Source of the DNA: CAG-390 sp964579135
GTDB taxonomy: Bacteria; Bacillota; Clostridia; Oscillospirales; CAG-272
Length of the DNA: 64,000 bases
Assembly: GCA_964579135.1 (NCBI GenBank)
Contig: CAZOFD010000003.1
Coordinates: forward strand, 1-64,000
Direction: 5' to 3'
Made by a program: the position numbers and the translations under genes. How positions within the stretch are numbered: the first letter of the stretch is position 1; every line of letters starts with the position of its first letter. The notes beneath the pieces are model-generated. The model was not told where the DNA came from and ran no database searches. It saw only the letters and a list, made by a program, of their open reading frames with translations. Shown here in pieces: positions 61,032-64,000 of the stretch.

Positions 61032-61058
61032 AGGGGCTGTTTTGGCAGCCTCTTTTTT
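61032..61058 (+). terminator. Terminator after the methyltransferase
   Basis: 8-bp stem AGGGGCTG (61032-61039) with CAGCCTCT (61046-61053) allowing one G-U pair, then a T run. Confidence 0.75.
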
Positions 61059-61131
61059 GCTACATTTCAAACTGCATTTTTCAAATATTGCAATATACGA
61101 AAAATAATTTTCGCAAATTTTGTAAAAGCTA

Positions 61132-61160
61132 TTGACACATTTTGACATAGATGGTATAAT
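61132..61160 (+). promoter_or_regulatory. Strong promoter of the GHKL-ATPase operon
   Basis: TTGACA (61132-61137), 17-bp spacer, TATAAT (61155-61160): an exact consensus promoter, separate from the methyltransferase transcript. Confidence 0.85.
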
Positions 61161-61194
61161 ACAATTACAAAATAATTTTGGAGGGTTGCAATAT

Positions 61195-61413
61195 ATGGAA
61201 ACCAAACGCGATAAATTTGTCAGAATTGTTGAGAACAGAACCAATAAAATCATCGATATGTTGAGATTGTTGGGCAACTGTGCAAACAAAGCGAATTACG
61301 ATTATACCGAAGCGGACGTCAATAAAATTTTTAATACGTTGGAGAAAGAACTTCGCGCGGCAAAAATGAAATATATGGCTACGGGTTCGGAAGAAGAAAA
61401 ATTTAAGCTTTGA
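61195..61413 (+). CDS. 72-residue charged helical protein of the ATPase operon
   Basis: From the ATG at 61195 with GGAGGG upstream: METKRDKFVRIVENRTNKII then MLRLLGNCANKANYDYTEAD and a Lys/Glu-rich helix VNKIFNTLEKELRAAKMKYM. No family recognised. It is the first gene after a consensus promoter and ends 17 bp before the GHKL ATPase, so it is likely to be a regulator, chaperone or small subunit of that system. It is predicted to be mostly helical and cytoplasmic. Confidence 0.75.
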   Translation: METKRDKFVRIVENRTNKIIDMLRLLGNCANKANYDYTEADVNKIFNTLEKELRAAKMKYMATGSEEEKFKL

Positions 61414-61430
61414 TTTAAGGGGTGTTGAAC

Positions 61431-63419
61431 ATGAAAATATCTTGGAGATTTCCGCCCTTATCCGGCGGATCTAAGCAGGGATACACCAATAACGATATTG
61501 AAGGCTTTAAGGGCGAGGAATTAATTGATAACCTTGCGCGTGAAATTTGCCAAAACTCTTTGGATGCCCGTGATGATAGCGCAGAGGGACCGGTTAAAGT
61601 CGTATTTGAATTGAAGCCTATACAAACCCAAGATTACGACGTGTTTTCCGGGTACTCGAAGTGCCTTAAAGGTTGCCGCGACTTTTGGTCTGTGGGCGGT
61701 GATCTTGACGCTAAACTTTCGACGTTCTTGACTGAAGCCGAAAGTACGCTAAGTAAGGATTCCGTTAGCGTATTGATAGCAAGTGATTATAACACCAAGG
61801 GGCTTTGGGGCAATCACGACTTAAATAATATCAAAACGCCGTGGGAAGCATTAACGGGTGCTGACGGCATATCGGTTAAACCCGACGATAATAGTGGGGG
61901 TTCTTTCGGTATTGGTAAAAACGCTCCTTTTGCTTGCTCCGCTTTAAGTATGGTATTCTATAATACTTATGATATTGATAATCACAAATCTTTTGTCGGT
62001 GTAGGTAGAGTTGCTACACTTCTGAACGATGAAGGAAAGCCCACGCAAAGAATCGGTAAATATCAAAACAATGACGATGATAACGAAATATGGTTACCAA
62101 TCTATAAGGAAGACACCAATGCTTTTAGAGATCTGTTCGTAAGAGAAGAACACGGAACGGACGTTATTATCGTTGGTTTTAACGAACCTGATAATTGGCA
62201 AGAAAACGTAGCGAAAGCAGCTATCAAGAACTTTTTCGTTGCGATTGCTGAGAAAAAGCTTGTTGTAGAAATAAAGGACGGACAGCACGTTACTCGCATC
62301 GACGACACGAAAATTGCCGATCTCATTGAGGAATATGCCAAAAACGATCGTCAGTTGGAGATTACCCGCCAACTGTTTTCGGCATTTTCAAATCCCGACG
62401 TTAAAGTGCCTATCGAAATATTGGGAGAAAAGGACGCCGTTGAAATATATGTAAAATCCGAGAGTTCTTTTGCAAGAACCATCGCCAATTTCCGTTCCAC
62501 GGGTATGTTGGTAGGTCAAGGTTATAAAAAATTTTTCCAACACTATGCGGCTATTATGATCGTAAGAGGTGAAGAATTAGGCAAACTCCTAAGAGAGTGC
62601 GAACCACCTCGTCACAATAGATGGGATTATAAGCTGATTAAGGGAGAAGCAAACAAAGCAAAGAGAGATAATGCTAAAAAAGCATTAGACGTTTTAGATA
62701 AAGAACTCCGTAACATTTTGAAATCTCAATATGAAACTCCCGCCGGTGATGCAACGGACGCTCCCGGTATGAACGCTTATTTGGCTGATACCGAAGACGG
62801 AACCCTTCCCGAAGATAGCGTGGGTAAAGATATACTCAAAGTAAAAATAAAAATAGGAAAACCCAAGATTAGAAGGACTTCTCCTTCCTCAATGGATGTA
62901 CCGGGCGTAGAAGATGAAGGCGGCGAAGTGTCCTCTAACGGTGAAAATCAAGGATCGAGAGTTGGACCTACGCCTCCCGTTCCTCCCGGACTGTTCCCCG
63001 GACCAGGCCCCGGTCCATTGCCAGGACCTAATCCCGGTCCTTCCCCTGATCCCGTTGTAAAACCCGGAACAGAGCCTACTCAAAAAGGCGTGGTAGAAGG
63101 AAACGGAAATAGGACGATACCGGTTAAAGAATTGTCAAAGCGTAGATGTTTTCCATACAATCCCAATATCGGCTTATATAAAGCGGTCGTTATGCCGTCT
63201 AAAGATTACGAACAACTTTTTGTGGAGTGCGTAGCTACAGGCGAGGATGGAAAGCGAGAAACACTTTCTATCAACAAATTTATGTATCAAGGGAAGCCCG
63301 TTAGGTGTAATGGTACTAAAGCAGGTCCTATAAAGGTTTCCAAAGGTACTGCGGCAGAATTTATGATTACATTCAACAAAAAAGGAAAGATGAGAGTTAA
63401 TCTGATTCTTTCGGAATGA
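61431..63419 (+). CDS. GHKL (MutL/MORC-like) ATPase with Pro/Gly-rich linker
   Basis: 662 residues from the ATG at 61431 (AAGGGG upstream; GTG 61422 and TTG 61425 are alternatives). N-box AREICQNSLDAR (E38, N42, D45) and the Gly-rich ATP lid GGSFGIGKNAPF (G156-K163) identify a Bergerat-fold ATPase; ASDYNTKGL (D119) is the likely second motif. The middle resembles the MutL/Hsp90 S5-like transducer. A 35-45 residue linker of Pro, Gly and Asp (about 510-550) leads to a ~100-residue C-terminal beta-rich domain. MORC-like ATPases of this kind have been predicted to drive DNA restriction in mobile operons with methyltransferases. Substrate and activity unproven. Confidence 0.8.
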   Translation: MKISWRFPPLSGGSKQGYTNNDIEGFKGEELIDNLAREICQNSLDARDDSAEGPVKVVFELKPIQTQDYDVFSGYSKCLKGCRDFWSVGGDLDAKLSTFLTEAESTLSKDSVSVLIASDYNTKGLWGNHDLNNIKTPWEALTGADGISVKPDDNSGGSFGIGKNAPFACSALSMVFYNTYDIDNHKSFVGVGRVATLLNDEGKPTQRIGKYQNNDDDNEIWLPIYKEDTNAFRDLFVREEHGTDVIIVGFNEPDNWQENVAKAAIKNFFVAIAEKKLVVEIKDGQHVTRIDDTKIADLIEEYAKNDRQLEITRQLFSAFSNPDVKVPIEILGEKDAVEIYVKSESSFARTIANFRSTGMLVGQGYKKFFQHYAAIMIVRGEELGKLLRECEPPRHNRWDYKLIKGEANKAKRDNAKKALDVLDKELRNILKSQYETPAGDATDAPGMNAYLADTEDGTLPEDSVGKDILKVKIKIGKPKIRRTSPSSMDVPGVEDEGGEVSSNGENQGSRVGPTPPVPPGLFPGPGPGPLPGPNPGPSPDPVVKPGTEPTQKGVVEGNGNRTIPVKELSKRRCFPYNPNIGLYKAVVMPSKDYEQLFVECVATGEDGKRETLSINKFMYQGKPVRCNGTKAGPIKVSKGTAAEFMITFNKKGKMRVNLILSE

Positions 63420-63427
63420 GGTAACAA

Positions 63428-64000
63428 ATGAGCTTGAATATCGACTATCCAAATCCCGTGCTCTCTATCGATGGCGACGATTATAACGAAGATTGTACGT
63501 TTGACGTTTCGTTCAAGGAAGAAGAAATTATTGTCAATGACGATAACATTATCATCCCCGCTGTTTGTGATCTTCAATGCAACGGATTATCAGATCTCAT
63601 AAAGCAAGGAAAGGCTGCAATCGTGGTTTTAATAAGCAGTAGTGCATCCTTTTATAGACGAGCCTTTGAATTCGCTCCCGCAGAGTTAACTAAGGAAATT
63701 AAAATTCCGAAGTTTGACGTAAGAAAGAATATTGACTTTTGCGGATATATTCTTGCGAAGGAAGATATGCAATCTTTTCGTTGCGACGAAGATTTCAACG
63801 ATCTGTATTTCAAAAATATGTCTTTTCCCGTAAGGAAAGCGGACGTATTAGCACAAGGACAGCTAAGAACGATTCCTATTGACGACTCCGAGCTTGAAAA
63901 ACCGATTTCTTCTATCTTCAGTATCCAAAGGAATACGCATTCCGACGCGGAGATTGAATCCAATTTCGACGTTGATGAAAAAATCGTTGTTTATCTGAGT
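63428..64000 (+). CDS. Unknown protein, truncated by window end (ATPase operon)
   Basis: 191 codons to the last base, still open. Starts 8 bp after the ATPase gene with TGAGGTAAC upstream. Sequence looks beta-rich (FDVSFKEEEIIVNDDNIIIP, IVVLISSSASFYRRAFEFAP), with no nuclease or helicase motif yet visible. In similar predicted systems the genes after the GHKL ATPase encode Z1-type or PD-(D/E)XK nucleases; whether this is one, or an extra beta-domain protein, needs the missing part. Confidence 0.7.
   Translation, partial: MSLNIDYPNPVLSIDGDDYNEDCTFDVSFKEEEIIVNDDNIIIPAVCDLQCNGLSDLIKQGKAAIVVLISSSASFYRRAFEFAPAELTKEIKIPKFDVRKNIDFCGYILAKEDMQSFRCDEDFNDLYFKNMSFPVRKADVLAQGQLRTIPIDDSELEKPISSIFSIQRNTHSDAEIESNFDVDEKIVVYLS

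Noticed and set aside
1..64000. CRISPR array, rRNA operon or replication origin
   Set aside because: Nothing with evenly spaced direct repeats, rRNA-like sequence or DnaA-box clusters was seen.

Overview
The window looks like part of a fermentative, anaerobic Gram-positive genome of the Clostridia type, probably from an uncultured gut lineage. That placement is inferred from three things: a ferredoxin-linked 2-oxoacid oxidoreductase, a T-box leader, and near-consensus TTGACA-17 bp-TATAAT promoters in front of many genes. No rRNA, tRNA or CRISPR array was seen. A run of exactly 100 Ns (51763-51862) marks a scaffold join, so the true distance and contiguity across it are unknown.

Layout. (1) 1-3.6 kb is AT-richer accessory DNA: an Abi_C-type protein, a small XRE regulator, a zinc-ribbon membrane protein, and two genes (a lipoprotein and an RNase III-like protein) each broken at a G run. 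(2) 3.7-6.8 kb holds a GH110-type alpha-galactosidase, a small membrane protein and a putative zinc peptidase. (3) 7-18.3 kb, all on the minus strand, is a branched-chain 2-oxoacid region. One unit begins at a T-box leader with a probable leucine (CTC) specifier and encodes a LeuA-like protein lacking the usual catalytic residues, a TIM-barrel/acyl-CoA ligase fusion, IlvE and a P-loop ATPase. The next unit encodes a four-subunit Vor-type oxidoreductase, an XRE-cupin regulator and a second acyl-CoA synthetase. (4) 18.7-28 kb, plus strand: unknown membrane proteins, a metallo-beta-lactamase-fold protein, then nucleotidyltransferase-NahK-GalE-GalM (sugar activation), a DinB-like protein and a nitrilase-family protein.

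(5) 28.1-33.6 kb is a complete argCJBDF operon with a consensus promoter flanked by two ARG-box-like sites. (6) 33.7-50.3 kb: three small unknown genes, PiT phosphate transporter with its DUF47 partner, mtaB, upp, an RluA-type pseudouridine synthase, an Lnt-like acyltransferase, a large lipoprotein, and a MoxR-DUF58-transglutaminase operon whose transglutaminase domain has Phe where Cys is expected. (7) 50.3-57.5 kb: a sugar isomerase, GtrA and CysS on either side of the gap, luxS and mtnN (S-adenosylhomocysteine recycling), a long-chain acyl-CoA synthetase, a CMP-kinase-like protein and a small membrane protein.

(8) 57.6-64 kb is again AT-richer accessory DNA: decayed tnpV and DUF6809 genes, a DUF4143 ATPase, a C5 DNA methyltransferase, then a separately promoted operon encoding a 72-residue protein, a GHKL (MutL/MORC-like) ATPase with a Pro/Gly-rich linker, and a third gene cut off by the window end. 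This is the best candidate for an incompletely described system, probably an anti-phage or restriction-like module that continues to the right. The central block looks like host chromosome; both edges look horizontally acquired.
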